A stretch of 64,000 bases of DNA from Bauldia sp. Lineage in GTDB: Bacteria; Pseudomonadota; Alphaproteobacteria; Rhizobiales; Kaistiaceae. A program made the translations under genes and the position numbers. The notes under the pieces are model-generated. The model had not been told where the DNA came from, made no database searches, and worked only from the letters and a program-made list of their open reading frames with translations. The stretch covers positions 1-64,000 of the forward strand of contig JANQRX010000008.1 in NCBI GenBank assembly GCA_028284325.1, read 5' to 3'. Of this stretch, positions 1 to 9,474 are shown in pieces (positions within the stretch are counted from its first letter, which is position 1; the number at the start of each line of letters is the position of its first letter).

Positions 1-258
1 TTGGCCGAAGTCGCCGCTGATCACGATGGCTGATATCCATTTCCAGTATTGGACGACGAACGGCTGCCCGAGACCGTAACGTTCCTCCAGCGCCCGGAGC
101 TGCTGACGGTCGATGTTCTGACCCTGTTCGTCGAGTTGGGAGACGACGGTGGTCAGGAAATCTCCGGGGGGAAGCTGGATGATGGCAAAGGCAACGAGCG
201 AGATCGCCAGAAGCGTGGGCACCATCAGGGCGAGGCGTCTCAAGATGAATGACAGCAT
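1..258 (-). CDS. ABC transporter permease, peptide/nickel type (3' part outside window)
   Basis: Reverse-strand translation MLSFILRRLALMVPTLLAISLVAFAIIQLPPGDFLTTVVSQLDEQGQ... is a typical DppB-type permease N-terminus; runs off the window edge. Confidence 0.85.
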   Translation of the reverse strand, partial: MLSFILRRLALMVPTLLAISLVAFAIIQLPPGDFLTTVVSQLDEQGQNIDRQQLRALEERYGLGQPFVVQYWKWISAIVISGDFGQ

Positions 259-278
259 GTCCGGCGCTTTCAAGCTGG

Positions 279-311
279 CCCCGCGCGCTTCGGTTGTCTC
301 GGCGCGCGGGG
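279..311. other. Perfect GC-rich inverted repeat / stem-loop between SBP and permease genes
   Basis: CCCCGCGCGC (279-288), 13-nt loop, GCGCGCGGGG (302-311); sits in the gap between the SBP stop and the downstream permease start. Confidence 0.7.
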
Positions 312-338
312 TATTTGTTCGGTCTTGCCCGGGCGGCC

Positions 339-2270
339 CTAGTTCCTGATGAACCAGTGGCTAGTGTCCTGGGGCCCTGGCGTCGGGTAGGTGAACGATG
401 CCGGCATTGAATCGGCGACGTTGCCCATCCGGTTCGACACAACACTGTACCGCGGCGTGATTAGGTTGATGCCGATGTGGTAGAATTGTTCCTTGGCGAT
501 ATCGATAATCTCGCTGAACAGCGCGTTCTGTGTCTCGGCGTCGGCACTGCCCAGCATCTGGTCGTACAGCGACAACTGGTACTTCACCTGTTCCGGTGGC
601 TCGATGCCTATTTCGTTGTTGTTATACCAGTCCGACCACGGGATTGCGTAGAGCGCGTTGTTGTTGATCGGCACGTAGAGACGCGCATTCAGCATGGCGC
701 CGAGCCCGCCGGCTCCCACATTCGAGACGGCGTCCTGAACGTTCTGGAGTTGCCTCTCCTTGTAGAAAGCGCTGTCGATCACATTCGGGCGCATGTCGAT
801 GCCGACCGCCTTCATGTGCTGCTGCACAAGTTCAAGGACATCGATCTGTTCGCCGTTGGTTGTTCGCACGTCCACCGTGAACGCGATTCGGTTGCCGTCC
901 GGCCCAAGACGGAATCCGTTACCGTCTCGTTCGCTGTAGCCTGCCGCATCCAGCATCTCGTTGGCGAGATCGGGATCGTATTCGGTGTACTGCTTTGCGA
1001 AAGAATCATCGAAGAACGGCGATTCCGGCCGCGGCGATACCTGGTAAGGCTCTCCCTGGCTGACGAAGACCACGTCGATGATCTCCTGCCGGTTGATCGC
1101 GTGCGACAGGGCAATCCGGAAATCCTTGTCGTTGAACAGCTGATGCTTCACCGGATCCTGATGCGTAAGATTCAGGTGAATGACCGCGGCGGTCGACTTG
1201 TCCTCGACAAGGTCGATCAGGTGATAGCCGCCCTGCTCCTGACCGTCGAAAAACAGCGACTTGTCATTCGTACCGAATATCTGCGGACGATAGACGAAGT
1301 CCATCTCACCGTTGAGAGTCTTGAGTTTTAGGACCTCGGCATCCTGGATGACAGAGAAGGACATCGCGTCCAAATACGGCAGCTGGTTCCCTTCCGCGTC
1401 GACTTTCCAATAGTAGGGATTGCGCTCGAAGACGGTTTCGGTCGACGCGCCGGTGTAGGGCGTGGTGACTTTCCATGCGTAGATGGTCGGCCGTTCGGGA
1501 TTGGCCCACGCGCCGATGTTCTGCAGGCCCATGCCTCCAACCCTCTGGGAAAACAGGTCGACCCACGTATCAACACCGGCATCCGCGACAAGCTGATCGA
1601 TACCGTCGGGATTTGTGTCCTTGTGGAACTGCCGGGCGTAGTGCTCCGGCAGCGCCATCGTTTCGGACCAGCCGGCGGCGACTTGCTGCGGGAACTGGCC
1701 GTATGGCGCGGCGAATGTGAAGCGTACGGCGTAGTCGTCGATCTTCTCCACCTTGGCCGGCTCACCGGCGATGACGAGCGTGCGTCCGGGGCCGCCCGGC
1801 GCCAGCTCTTCGTTGTTGGCGACATGCTCCCACCAGAACAGGATGTCATCGGCGGTGAAGTCTTCGCCGTCCGACCACTTCATGCCCTCACGCAGATAGA
1901 ACGTGTAGGTCGAGGCATCGTCGCTCGCTTCGAAGCGCTCGGCGATATGCGGCTCGACGGCCGACCAACTACGGTTCCACTGCAGCAGCCGCTCGTAGCC
2001 AATGAAACGCTGCAGCCACCCATATCCGCGATCGGTGCCGCCGAGAAGGTCGCTGTTCATCACGCCGCCATAGGCGCCGATCTCGCTGACCGCCTCAATC
2101 ACCTTGGGATTGGTAGGCAACCGGTCGTCGACCGCCGGCAAGGTGCCGGCGGCGACCATGGCCGCTGTCGCGGGTCCTTCCTCGAACGCCATTGCCGCGG
2201 GCGCCGTAAGCATCACGGCCGTAGTTACAGCCAAACACGAAGTGAAGGAAGCCAGATGTGTTGTCTTCAT
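339..2270 (-). CDS. ABC transporter substrate-binding protein, peptide-type (SBP family 5)
   Basis: Signal peptide MKTTHLASFTSCLAVTTAVMLTAPAAMA and SBP_bac_5 features (REGMKWSDGEDFTADDILFWWEHV, ALSHAINRQEI); start placed at the signal-peptide Met. Confidence 0.9.
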   Translation of the reverse strand: MKTTHLASFTSCLAVTTAVMLTAPAAMAFEEGPATAAMVAAGTLPAVDDRLPTNPKVIEAVSEIGAYGGVMNSDLLGGTDRGYGWLQRFIGYERLLQWNRSWSAVEPHIAERFEASDDASTYTFYLREGMKWSDGEDFTADDILFWWEHVANNEELAPGGPGRTLVIAGEPAKVEKIDDYAVRFTFAAPYGQFPQQVAAGWSETMALPEHYARQFHKDTNPDGIDQLVADAGVDTWVDLFSQRVGGMGLQNIGAWANPERPTIYAWKVTTPYTGASTETVFERNPYYWKVDAEGNQLPYLDAMSFSVIQDAEVLKLKTLNGEMDFVYRPQIFGTNDKSLFFDGQEQGGYHLIDLVEDKSTAAVIHLNLTHQDPVKHQLFNDKDFRIALSHAINRQEIIDVVFVSQGEPYQVSPRPESPFFDDSFAKQYTEYDPDLANEMLDAAGYSERDGNGFRLGPDGNRIAFTVDVRTTNGEQIDVLELVQQHMKAVGIDMRPNVIDSAFYKERQLQNVQDAVSNVGAGGLGAMLNARLYVPINNNALYAIPWSDWYNNNEIGIEPPEQVKYQLSLYDQMLGSADAETQNALFSEIIDIAKEQFYHIGINLITPRYSVVSNRMGNVADSMPASFTYPTPGPQDTSHWFIRN

Positions 2271-2373
2271 GAAGAATTCCTCCTGATCACGCGGCGTCAA
2301 CCACCGCCAACCCTGACGGTCCCACACAACGCGACAATGCGCAAGATTGTGTTACTAAATATTGCGTAAAAAT

Positions 2374-2392
2374 GAGCGCAATAATTGCGCTC
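2374..2392. promoter_or_regulatory. Operator-like palindrome GAGCGCAAT-A-ATTGCGCTC
   Basis: Perfect 9-bp arms around one central base, upstream of the SBP gene; related ATTGCGTAA motif just adjacent (around 2361-2369). Confidence 0.5.
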
Positions 2393-2394
2393 AA

Positions 2395-3354
2395 TCAATA
2401 GCCGAGCGACTTGTCGACGAGATTGACCAGCGGGCGTCCTGCGGCGAAACGGCGCAGATTGTCGACGAAGATATCGAACCCGCGGGCGAACGTCTCCTCG
2501 GTGGTCGCGCCATTGTGCGGCGTCACGATGGTGTTCGGTGCTTGCCAGAACGGGCTGTTCTTGGGCAGTGGCTCAACCCCGTGGGCGTCCAGCCCGGCGC
2601 CTGCGATCTCGCCCTTATTGAGGGCGTCCAGAAGGTCGTCGTCTACGATGATCCCGCCACGCGAGAAGCACACGAGAAATGCGGACGGTTTCATGGTCCG
2701 GAACGCGGCCGCGTCGAGAAGGCCGAGCGTTTCGTCGGTCCGCGGCGCCGCAACCACAATAAAGTCGCAGCCTGTCAGGAAGGCGTAAAGGTCGCCGGGT
2801 CCGTACATGCGGTCAACATGCTCCATGGGCATTGGGTGTCGCCGGAGCCCCTTGACTTCCATATGAAAAGCCTTGGCTTTCTGCGCCAAATCAGCACCGG
2901 AGTGTCCTAGGCCGAGGATGCCGCAGACCTTGCCGGCCAGTTCCCCGTGCGTGAAGCGATCCCACTTATTTCCGCGCTGCGCATCGATCCACCGGGTCGC
3001 GTTTCGGTTCAGCATCAACATCAGCATCATAGCGTGCTCTGCAAGTGGGATGGCGCCGTTCCCCTTCGAGCAGGTGAAGGGTACCTCGCTCGACCGCATT
3101 TCCGGATAGAGCATGGAATCCGGTCCAGCTGCCCAGGAATGAATCCACTTCAGGCGCTTGGCGGCGCCGAGCGCTCCGGCGGAAATGTCACCGCCGACGA
3201 CGTCCGCTTCGGCGATCCCGTTTTCGAGCGACTGCCGATCAGAGAAGAACCGGATCGTTGCTGCTGGCGCCGCGCGGCGAAGAGCGGCCATCTTGGCGTC
3301 GCTGGACTTTGTCTGAAGGTGAACGTTGAACGTCCCGTTTGACTGCCCGGTCAT
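2395..3354 (-). CDS. D-isomer-specific 2-hydroxyacid dehydrogenase
   Basis: NAD-binding GILGLGHSGADLAQKAKAFHMEVKGLRR, FSRGGIIVDDDLLDAL, TPHNGATTEETF; start placed at MTGQSNGTFNV. Confidence 0.85.
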   Translation of the reverse strand: MTGQSNGTFNVHLQTKSSDAKMAALRRAAPAATIRFFSDRQSLENGIAEADVVGGDISAGALGAAKRLKWIHSWAAGPDSMLYPEMRSSEVPFTCSKGNGAIPLAEHAMMLMLMLNRNATRWIDAQRGNKWDRFTHGELAGKVCGILGLGHSGADLAQKAKAFHMEVKGLRRHPMPMEHVDRMYGPGDLYAFLTGCDFIVVAAPRTDETLGLLDAAAFRTMKPSAFLVCFSRGGIIVDDDLLDALNKGEIAGAGLDAHGVEPLPKNSPFWQAPNTIVTPHNGATTEETFARGFDIFVDNLRRFAAGRPLVNLVDKSLGY

Positions 3355-3401
3355 GAAGAATCCCCGTCGGTGACCAATCTGGCTACACCCTAGACCAAAA
3401 C

Positions 3402-3444
3402 TATTGCGTTTGAAATTGCGTAATATTGATGCGATATGTTGCGT
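3402..3444. promoter_or_regulatory. Cluster of ATTGCG(T) motifs in divergent intergenic region
   Basis: ATTGCGTTT, AATTGCGTAATATT and GTTGCGTA within 43 bp, between the dehydrogenase (-) and SnoaL-like gene (+); shared motif with 2361-2392. Confidence 0.4.
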
Positions 3445-3521
3445 ACAGGAGTTGAGCATGCGGCACGTGTGTGTGCGCTCCGATCGTTTCGACTGGCCGG
3501 CTAGGAGGAGATTGCCAGGTA

Positions 3522-3923
3522 ATGTCAGAAGATCAGGCCTCTACGCAAACAATCTGTCAGCGGCTGGCGATTGCCGCTTACAGCCTGATGGATCACGGCC
3601 GCTATGATGAAGCCGCGGAACTGTTCGCCGACGACGCCGTCTGGGTGCGTGGAGGCAACCCGGTCGAGGGCCGTGAGGGGATACGCGAGTCATTGCACAG
3701 TCGGCCGGCGGATCAGGTCACACGGCACATCATTACCAATGTCCTCGTGCAAGCCGAGCGGAATGGTTCGGCTAGCGCGACCGCCTGCTTCATGCCGTTT
3801 CGAGGCTCGAGTGATGGCGGAAAGGTCGGCCCGCCCGTTGTTGGTGACCTGGTGGTGAAGTTCCGGCGCTATCCGGAGGGTTGGCGCATCACCCACATGA
3901 AACCGTCGATCATCTTTGGCTGA
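3522..3923 (+). CDS. SnoaL-like/NTF2-fold nuclear transport factor 2 family protein
   Basis: Small protein MSEDQASTQTICQRLAIAAYSLMDHGRYDEAAELFADDAVWVRGGNPVEGREGIRE with SnoaL-like pattern. Confidence 0.65.
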   Translation: MSEDQASTQTICQRLAIAAYSLMDHGRYDEAAELFADDAVWVRGGNPVEGREGIRESLHSRPADQVTRHIITNVLVQAERNGSASATACFMPFRGSSDGGKVGPPVVGDLVVKFRRYPEGWRITHMKPSIIFG

Positions 3924-4086
3924 ACGTGTCCCCTCCGGTCGCAAATCCGGTTCTTGGGCAGCGGCTCGACTACGGGCGCTCGACCTTCCAATGGCTGGAG
4001 CATTGCCTTATGCACAGGACCCGCCCGTTTTTCGATCTGGACCGAGTCGCAGTAGCTTCCGCAGAAGCGCGACCGAAGGTAGTGCG

Positions 4087-5064
4087 TTGAAATCCGTAAC
4101 ACTCGACGACCTCGCGCGCGAACTGAACATCTCCAAGTTCTCCGTCTCGCGCGCTTTGTCGGGCAAGCCCGGCGTCAGCGTAGAGACGCGGAGGGCGGTT
4201 GAGACCATGGCGCGGGAGCTGGGATACCGCCACCCCGCGTTGTCGGCGGGACGGAGTATCTCTCCGGGGTCGCATACCGTCGGCTTGCTTATTCCGCGCG
4301 GCGACGCCGAGGTCAGCGAGTTTTGGATGCATGTCCTGGGAGGCGCCGAAGCCGAGGCAAAACGCATCGGCTTCAAGCTCGAGATCCGGATTCTCGACGG
4401 CAAGGCTACGCCGGACGATTGTCGCGGCTTAGGCGGCGTCATCATAGCTGGTCGGCGGCAGGTCGAATCCAGCGACCATGCCAAGGCGCCGCACGACTTG
4501 GTCGTACGCATCGGCCATCCGGCACCGCTGGAGCCGAACGACACGGTGTCCGGCGCGAGTTGGGAAGGTGGTTTCTTGATCGGTCAGCACCTTCGCGACC
4601 ACGGCCACCGCCGGATCGTCTATGTGACCGACCGCGACGGCGACCAATCGCGCGAACTGCGCTACGAGGGGCTTGCCGATGCCGTTGGTGTCAGGCCGGG
4701 TAGGCTGCTGTTGCCGCCGGGCGCGTCGTTTCGTCAGGCGATACAGGAGGAAGAGTCGACACGGGCAACGACCGCCTTTGTCTGCGCAACCGACAATGTT
4801 GCCTTCTCCGTGGTGTACGGTCTCTCGCGGCTCGGGAAGGACATCCCCGGCGATGTCTCAGTGGTCGGCTGCAATGATTACGCGCAGGCTTCTCTGATGT
4901 CCCCGCAACTGACGACGCTCCAGGCGCCGATGCGCCAGATCGGACGCACGGCCGTTCAGGTTTTGGCCCAGCGCCTGCTCGGCGAGTGGCGCGATCCGCT
5001 GTCGCGGCGGATCGAGATCGCCCAAACGCTCATCGTCCGAGAGACGACCGGGCCAGCACCGTAA
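4087..5064 (+). CDS. LacI family transcriptional regulator
   Basis: HTH TLDDLARELNISKFSVSRALSGKPGVSVETRRAVETMARELGYRHP, C-terminal periplasmic-binding-like domain; likely TTG start. Confidence 0.9.
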   Translation: MKSVTLDDLARELNISKFSVSRALSGKPGVSVETRRAVETMARELGYRHPALSAGRSISPGSHTVGLLIPRGDAEVSEFWMHVLGGAEAEAKRIGFKLEIRILDGKATPDDCRGLGGVIIAGRRQVESSDHAKAPHDLVVRIGHPAPLEPNDTVSGASWEGGFLIGQHLRDHGHRRIVYVTDRDGDQSRELRYEGLADAVGVRPGRLLLPPGASFRQAIQEEESTRATTAFVCATDNVAFSVVYGLSRLGKDIPGDVSVVGCNDYAQASLMSPQLTTLQAPMRQIGRTAVQVLAQRLLGEWRDPLSRRIEIAQTLIVRETTGPAP

Positions 5065-5178
5065 TAGGCTGGAGCGACACAGCGCACGACCGACGATCCG
5101 CCGTCTTGAGTGGCTAGAAGTCGCCAGATTGCCGGTCACTAACCAGAGAATCTCGACCTTTGAAGAAGTGGCAGTCTT

Positions 5179-7308
5179 GTGGAACGTGATCGTCAGCATA
5201 CCGATTGGTGGAAGAAGCCTTTTCGCATGGTCCAAACCAACCTGCGCCTGGGCGACGCCAACTTCCCACAGGACGATCTCGCACGGCAGGTCCGGGCCTT
5301 CGGCGCCAACGTACTCCTCTATAATGTCGGTGGCATTTTCGCCTTCTACCCGACCGACCTTCCCCTGCAGGCTCGCAACCCGCTCATGGAAGGCGATGCG
5401 CTGGCACGCGCCATTGCGGCCGCCCGCAACGAAGGGCTGGCCCTTGTCGGCAGGTTCGACATGTCGAAGGCAACGCGTCTCGCTTACGACGCCCACCCCA
5501 GCTGGTTCGTTATGAACGGGGCCGGCGAACCGCTGGAGTACAACGGAACCTACCAAGCATGCGTCAACGGCGACTGGTACCAGGACTACGCGTTCAGGAT
5601 CATCGATGAAGCGCTCGGACGTTATGACGTCGACGGCGTCTTCTTCAATATGTTCGGCTATCGCAACCGGACTTACTCGAACGAGTATTTCGGCCCGTGT
5701 AGGTGCGAAAACTGCAGCCGGGCCTTCCGCGACTTTTCCGGGAAAGAGATCCCCGAGAAGGAAGACTTCTCGGACCCTAACTATCCAGATTATCTTCAAT
5801 TCAAGGAAAAGACCACGCGTAGCCTGTGGCGGCTCATGACCGATCACATCCACGCTACCGCGCCTGGAGTGGCGATCTGCGGACCGGACTCTTACTCGGA
5901 CGTTATCCGAATGGAATCACAACGGGCCGTCGCGCGTCCCGCACCGGCATGGCCCTATCAGTCGGGGCAGCAGGCGCGGTGGGGGCGATCGGCCGGCGGA
6001 GGGCGTCCGGCATCGTCGACCTCGACTAACTTCATCGACTTTGCATGGCGCTTCCACGCCGAGACTGGAGCGCTGCATCTGCTGCGGTTTGCCCAGCAGC
6101 TCGGCAGCGGCGCCGCCCTCGACTACTACTTGCTCGGCGTCCTCGACCAGGACGATGGCGGTCCGCTCGCCGAGGTTTCCGAACTCTTCAAATGGCACGC
6201 ACGCCACGAGGCCATATATGACGGCGTGAAACCCGCCGCCCGCGTCGCACTCTACGCGAGCCGGCCAACGTCGCGGTTCTCTGGGCGCACCGACAGCGCG
6301 CCGTACGCAACTGGGGCCGCCAGAGGCGCGTACAGAATGCTCGTCGAAGCGCGAATCGCCTTCGACACCTTTACGGACGAAGAACTGGAAGCCGACCCGG
6401 ACGCACTCGGCCGCTACGACGCCATTTTCCTACCGAACGTGACCTGCATGTCCGACACCGAAGCCGCAGCGCTCGATGCGTGGGTGCAAGGCGGCGGGCT
6501 TCTTATCGCGACAGGCGAGACCGGCCACTACGACGCGTTGGGTCAACGCCGCGACCGCGTCGCGCTCACGAGCCTGTCGGCGAGCGAACTGCATCGCTCC
6601 GACATGCGGCAGGAGGGCGCTTACTTCCGCATCGAGGCACCGGAATTCGACGACCTACGAACCCGCCTGTTGATGCTCGACGGCCCGTACTACCGGCCGA
6701 TGCAGGTGCGCGAGGCCAGTGAATCCAGGCTACGACTGCTACCGCCACAGCGGTTCGGCCCACCGGAGCTGTGCTTTCCCAAAGACGACGACGGCGCGCC
6801 CGGTATGCTGATCGGCAAAGCTGGCAAGGGCGTCGCGATTTCCGTCCCCTGGCACCCCGACTGGATGTACTGGCGCGACAGCCTGCCCAATCATCGCAAG
6901 CTCGTCTCAAGTCTTATCCGCACCCACGCACCGCATCAGCCCGTGGTCCTCGAGGGCGACGGGCCGGTGGAGGTCACCCTCCAAAAGACTCGGGACAGCG
7001 CGTGGCTTGTTCACGTCATCAACTACGCGGGCCAGCGCAACAACCTCTACGAGACGCCGCCGCAGCTCCACGGACTGCGCCTCGGCATTGCGAACGCGGA
7101 ACCGTTTGCGCGCTGCCTCAGGGCCGGCTTGACCGTCGAGGCGACGCAGCCCGACGAGGTCTCCGATCAACGATACCGGTGGTTTTCCCTGCCGCCGGTG
7201 GGCGCCTTTGAAGTCGTGGCGATCGATATCGCCGCGGATCGGAAGGCCGCGATCATGCGGGATTCAACGGCTCCGGCCCCACGGACGCCCACCGGTATTC
7301 GCTCTTAG
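5179..7308 (+). CDS. GHL6-like glycosyl hydrolase with beta-galactosidase-trimerisation-like domain
   Basis: WWKKPFRMVQTNLRLGDANF start (GTG), VDGVFFNMFGYRNRTYSNEYFGPCRCENC, WVQGGGLLIATGETGHYD typical of putative GHL6 proteins. Confidence 0.7.
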   Translation: MERDRQHTDWWKKPFRMVQTNLRLGDANFPQDDLARQVRAFGANVLLYNVGGIFAFYPTDLPLQARNPLMEGDALARAIAAARNEGLALVGRFDMSKATRLAYDAHPSWFVMNGAGEPLEYNGTYQACVNGDWYQDYAFRIIDEALGRYDVDGVFFNMFGYRNRTYSNEYFGPCRCENCSRAFRDFSGKEIPEKEDFSDPNYPDYLQFKEKTTRSLWRLMTDHIHATAPGVAICGPDSYSDVIRMESQRAVARPAPAWPYQSGQQARWGRSAGGGRPASSTSTNFIDFAWRFHAETGALHLLRFAQQLGSGAALDYYLLGVLDQDDGGPLAEVSELFKWHARHEAIYDGVKPAARVALYASRPTSRFSGRTDSAPYATGAARGAYRMLVEARIAFDTFTDEELEADPDALGRYDAIFLPNVTCMSDTEAAALDAWVQGGGLLIATGETGHYDALGQRRDRVALTSLSASELHRSDMRQEGAYFRIEAPEFDDLRTRLLMLDGPYYRPMQVREASESRLRLLPPQRFGPPELCFPKDDDGAPGMLIGKAGKGVAISVPWHPDWMYWRDSLPNHRKLVSSLIRTHAPHQPVVLEGDGPVEVTLQKTRDSAWLVHVINYAGQRNNLYETPPQLHGLRLGIANAEPFARCLRAGLTVEATQPDEVSDQRYRWFSLPPVGAFEVVAIDIAADRKAAIMRDSTAPAPRTPTGIRS

Positions 7309-7394
7309 CGAGATTTGATCGTCATGAACAGCGTGGAGGTTGACGACGATCGCATGGCTTGCCGGCGGAGCAGCGACCACGACCAGAAGGACCA

Positions 7395-7560
7395 TCGATT
7401 GCCGATAATGGTGGCGCACCGAATACTGCAGTTCGCGCACGATGCGGCCATGGTTCGGGCGTTACGCTCGAGGACGGCAGCCGGGTTGATGCCGATTATA
7501 TCGTGATCGCAACGGGTTCGAGTCGCAGGTTCCATCCTGCCCTCAACCGAATTTCTTAAA
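7395..7560 (+). pseudogene. Fragment of an FAD/NAD(P)-dependent oxidoreductase
   Basis: Short stretch GVTLEDGSRVDADYIVIATGSSRRFHP resembles the second dinucleotide-binding motif of pyridine-nucleotide-disulfide oxidoreductases; no intact gene around it. Confidence 0.35.
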
Positions 7561-7689
7561 CAAATCAGATAGTTATGAGGCGTCCGGATTTCTAGCTCGC
7601 CGGACGTCGGGCTGCGCGGTGTTTGCCTCCGCCATGTGCCGGCCACAAGGCGACGCTACCATCAGGGTTCCAACCTGAAGGTCGCACCA

Positions 7690-8180
7690 TTGCTCCACTG
7701 TGACGCTAGCGCAGGTAGCGTTCGAGCGGCTTCTTGTTCGGATCGAACACCGGTGATGATGCCACGTCGTTTGGTTTATCCTCATCGCTCGGTCGATCAG
7801 CAGCCTCTGGCTCACGCTCCGCGCCACGTCGGCGGCGATCGCGTCGGGGTCAAACAGCTCAAGAATCCTGGCGCGCATGCGCGCCTCAATCTCCCGATCG
7901 TCTGGGCGGCCGGCCAGGTTCTCCCGCTCAGCGGGATCGACCGCCAGGTCAAACACCTGGCAGTCACGGCCATGGATGTAGATGTATCGGTGCAGCTTCT
8001 GCCTCAGCATGAAGCAGGACGCCCCGACCATGGCATCGGAGTGGGTTTCGCAGATCCCATCTATCCGTGCCGGTTCCGTCCAACAAGCCCATGACGCTGC
8101 GACCGTCCATGGCAGGCGTTCGTCCGGCGCCACGAGCCGGTTCGTCAGCCGGCAACAGGGCAGCGTTGTCGTAAGCCCGG
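7690..8180 (-). pseudogene. Frameshifted, 5'-truncated sulfatase remnant
   Basis: Sulfatase C-terminal sequence split over frames: DGRSVMGLLDGTGTDRW / CETHSDAMVGASCFMLRQKLHRYIYIHGRDCQVFDLAVDPAERENLAGRPDD...INQTTW / PVFDPNKKPLERYLR*. Confidence 0.7.
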
Positions 8181-8189
8181 TTGGAGGAT

Positions 8190-8436
8190 GTGTACTTGCC
8201 CGTCACCAAGCAGCGCCAGCTCATCCCGCCAACGCTTGAACTGCCGTGTGCTGATCCCGAGCTCGTCGCATACGGCCTTGTCCGTGACCCCTTCCTCACT
8301 CGCCCGAAGAAGAGCCTCTCGCTAGAACTCGGAGCTGTATCGCTTGTAACGACGCTTCGGCTTTGGCTGGTTCATCCTGACGCCTCCTTAGCGCTCTCGC
8401 GCTCATTCTAGATGTCCACCAAACGGGCAGCAGCTC
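8190..8436 (-). mobile_element. IS3-family insertion sequence remnant (orfA with in-frame TAG, one terminal end)
   Basis: Reverse strand MNQPKPKRRYKRYSSEF*REALLRASEEGVTDKAVCDELGISTRQFKRWRDELALL from 8375; upstream TGAGCTGCTGCCCGTTTGGTGGACA resembles an IS3 terminal repeat; no orfB found. Confidence 0.7.
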
Positions 8437-8563
8437 AGAGAGCGAATCTCGAAAGCTGAGACGGGCACGGCGCTCACGCCAATCGCCTCAGAAGAAGCAC
8501 TACATAAGGTATTACCAGTCAATCCGGGGAACGCCATCACCACCGTCTATGCATTGAACACCT

Positions 8564-9472
8564 TCAGGGTCGACCGGACAGACTATACCCCGCGTCAAAC
8601 AAGTCGCGTTTCATCGCCGCATGACCCGCTTTGGCCATCTCAAGCGGCGGATTCACCTTGGGGTCTTGCTCGGCTTCGACCACGAACCATCCTTCATAGC
8701 CTCGCTCGGCAAGACGTCTGACAATCTTGCCGAATGGCAGGTCACCGTCTCCGGGGACGGTAAACACACCACGCATCACGGCATCCAGAAAACTATCTGT
8801 TTCGCGGTCGATTTTCTCAACGACCGAGTGTCGGACATCTTTGGTGTGAACGTGGCTGATGCGGTCATGATGCCGCTCGATCACACCGAGCACATCGCCG
8901 CCGGCGAAGTGCAGGTGACCGGCGTCATAGAGCAGCTTCACCGCGTCGCCTGTCGCGTTCATGAAAGCATTGATCTCCGGCTCGGACTCAATCGCCGCCG
9001 CCATATGATGGTGATAGGCGATCGGCATGCCCTGCTCGGCACACCACTCCGCGAACGCGGTCATTCTTGCGCCGTAAGCCTTCATCTCGGCGTCGTCCAG
9101 CCGAGGCTTGCGCGCCAGCGGCTGAGCCTGGTCGCCCTGAATTGACCGCGCTGTTTCGCCGTAAGCGATGCAGGGTGCGCCGGCAGCGATGAAGAAGTCC
9201 ATCTGTTCGCGAATCCGGTCCTTCTCTACCTCAAGGTCACCATCCAGGAGCAACCCGGAGAACCACCCGCCACACACCGAGATGCCATAACGATCGAGTA
9301 TTGGACCTAACTCCACCATGTTCATCGGGAAGCGACGTCCTGTTTCCATGCCGGAATAACCAGCGAGCGAGGCCTGTCGGAGACACTCCTCAAGGCTCAC
9401 ATCATCGCTGAGTTCGGCAAGGTCATCGTTCCACCAGGCAATCGGGGCAATGCCGAGTCTCGCCTTCAACAC
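8564..9472 (-). CDS. iolE: Myo-inosose-2 dehydratase-like TIM-barrel protein
   Basis: MLKARLGIAPIAWWNDDLAELSDDVSLEECLRQASLAGYSGMETGRRFP, YDAGHLHFAGGDVLGVIERHHDRISHVHTKDVR. Confidence 0.85.
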   Translation of the reverse strand: MLKARLGIAPIAWWNDDLAELSDDVSLEECLRQASLAGYSGMETGRRFPMNMVELGPILDRYGISVCGGWFSGLLLDGDLEVEKDRIREQMDFFIAAGAPCIAYGETARSIQGDQAQPLARKPRLDDAEMKAYGARMTAFAEWCAEQGMPIAYHHHMAAAIESEPEINAFMNATGDAVKLLYDAGHLHFAGGDVLGVIERHHDRISHVHTKDVRHSVVEKIDRETDSFLDAVMRGVFTVPGDGDLPFGKIVRRLAERGYEGWFVVEAEQDPKVNPPLEMAKAGHAAMKRDLFDAGYSLSGRP

Positions 9473-9474
9473 GG

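Noticed and set aside
477-1331. 284-aa plus-strand ORF
   Set aside because: Antisense to the clearly supported SBP gene; composition typical of a shadow frame
4858-5853. 331-aa minus-strand ORF
   Set aside because: Antisense across LacI and GHL6-like genes, no domain recognised
8440-8560. Possible coding fragment ERISKAETGTALTPIASEEALHKVLPVNPGNAITTVYALNTFR (+)
   Set aside because: Protein-like but too short and unidentified to call; left as part of the scar
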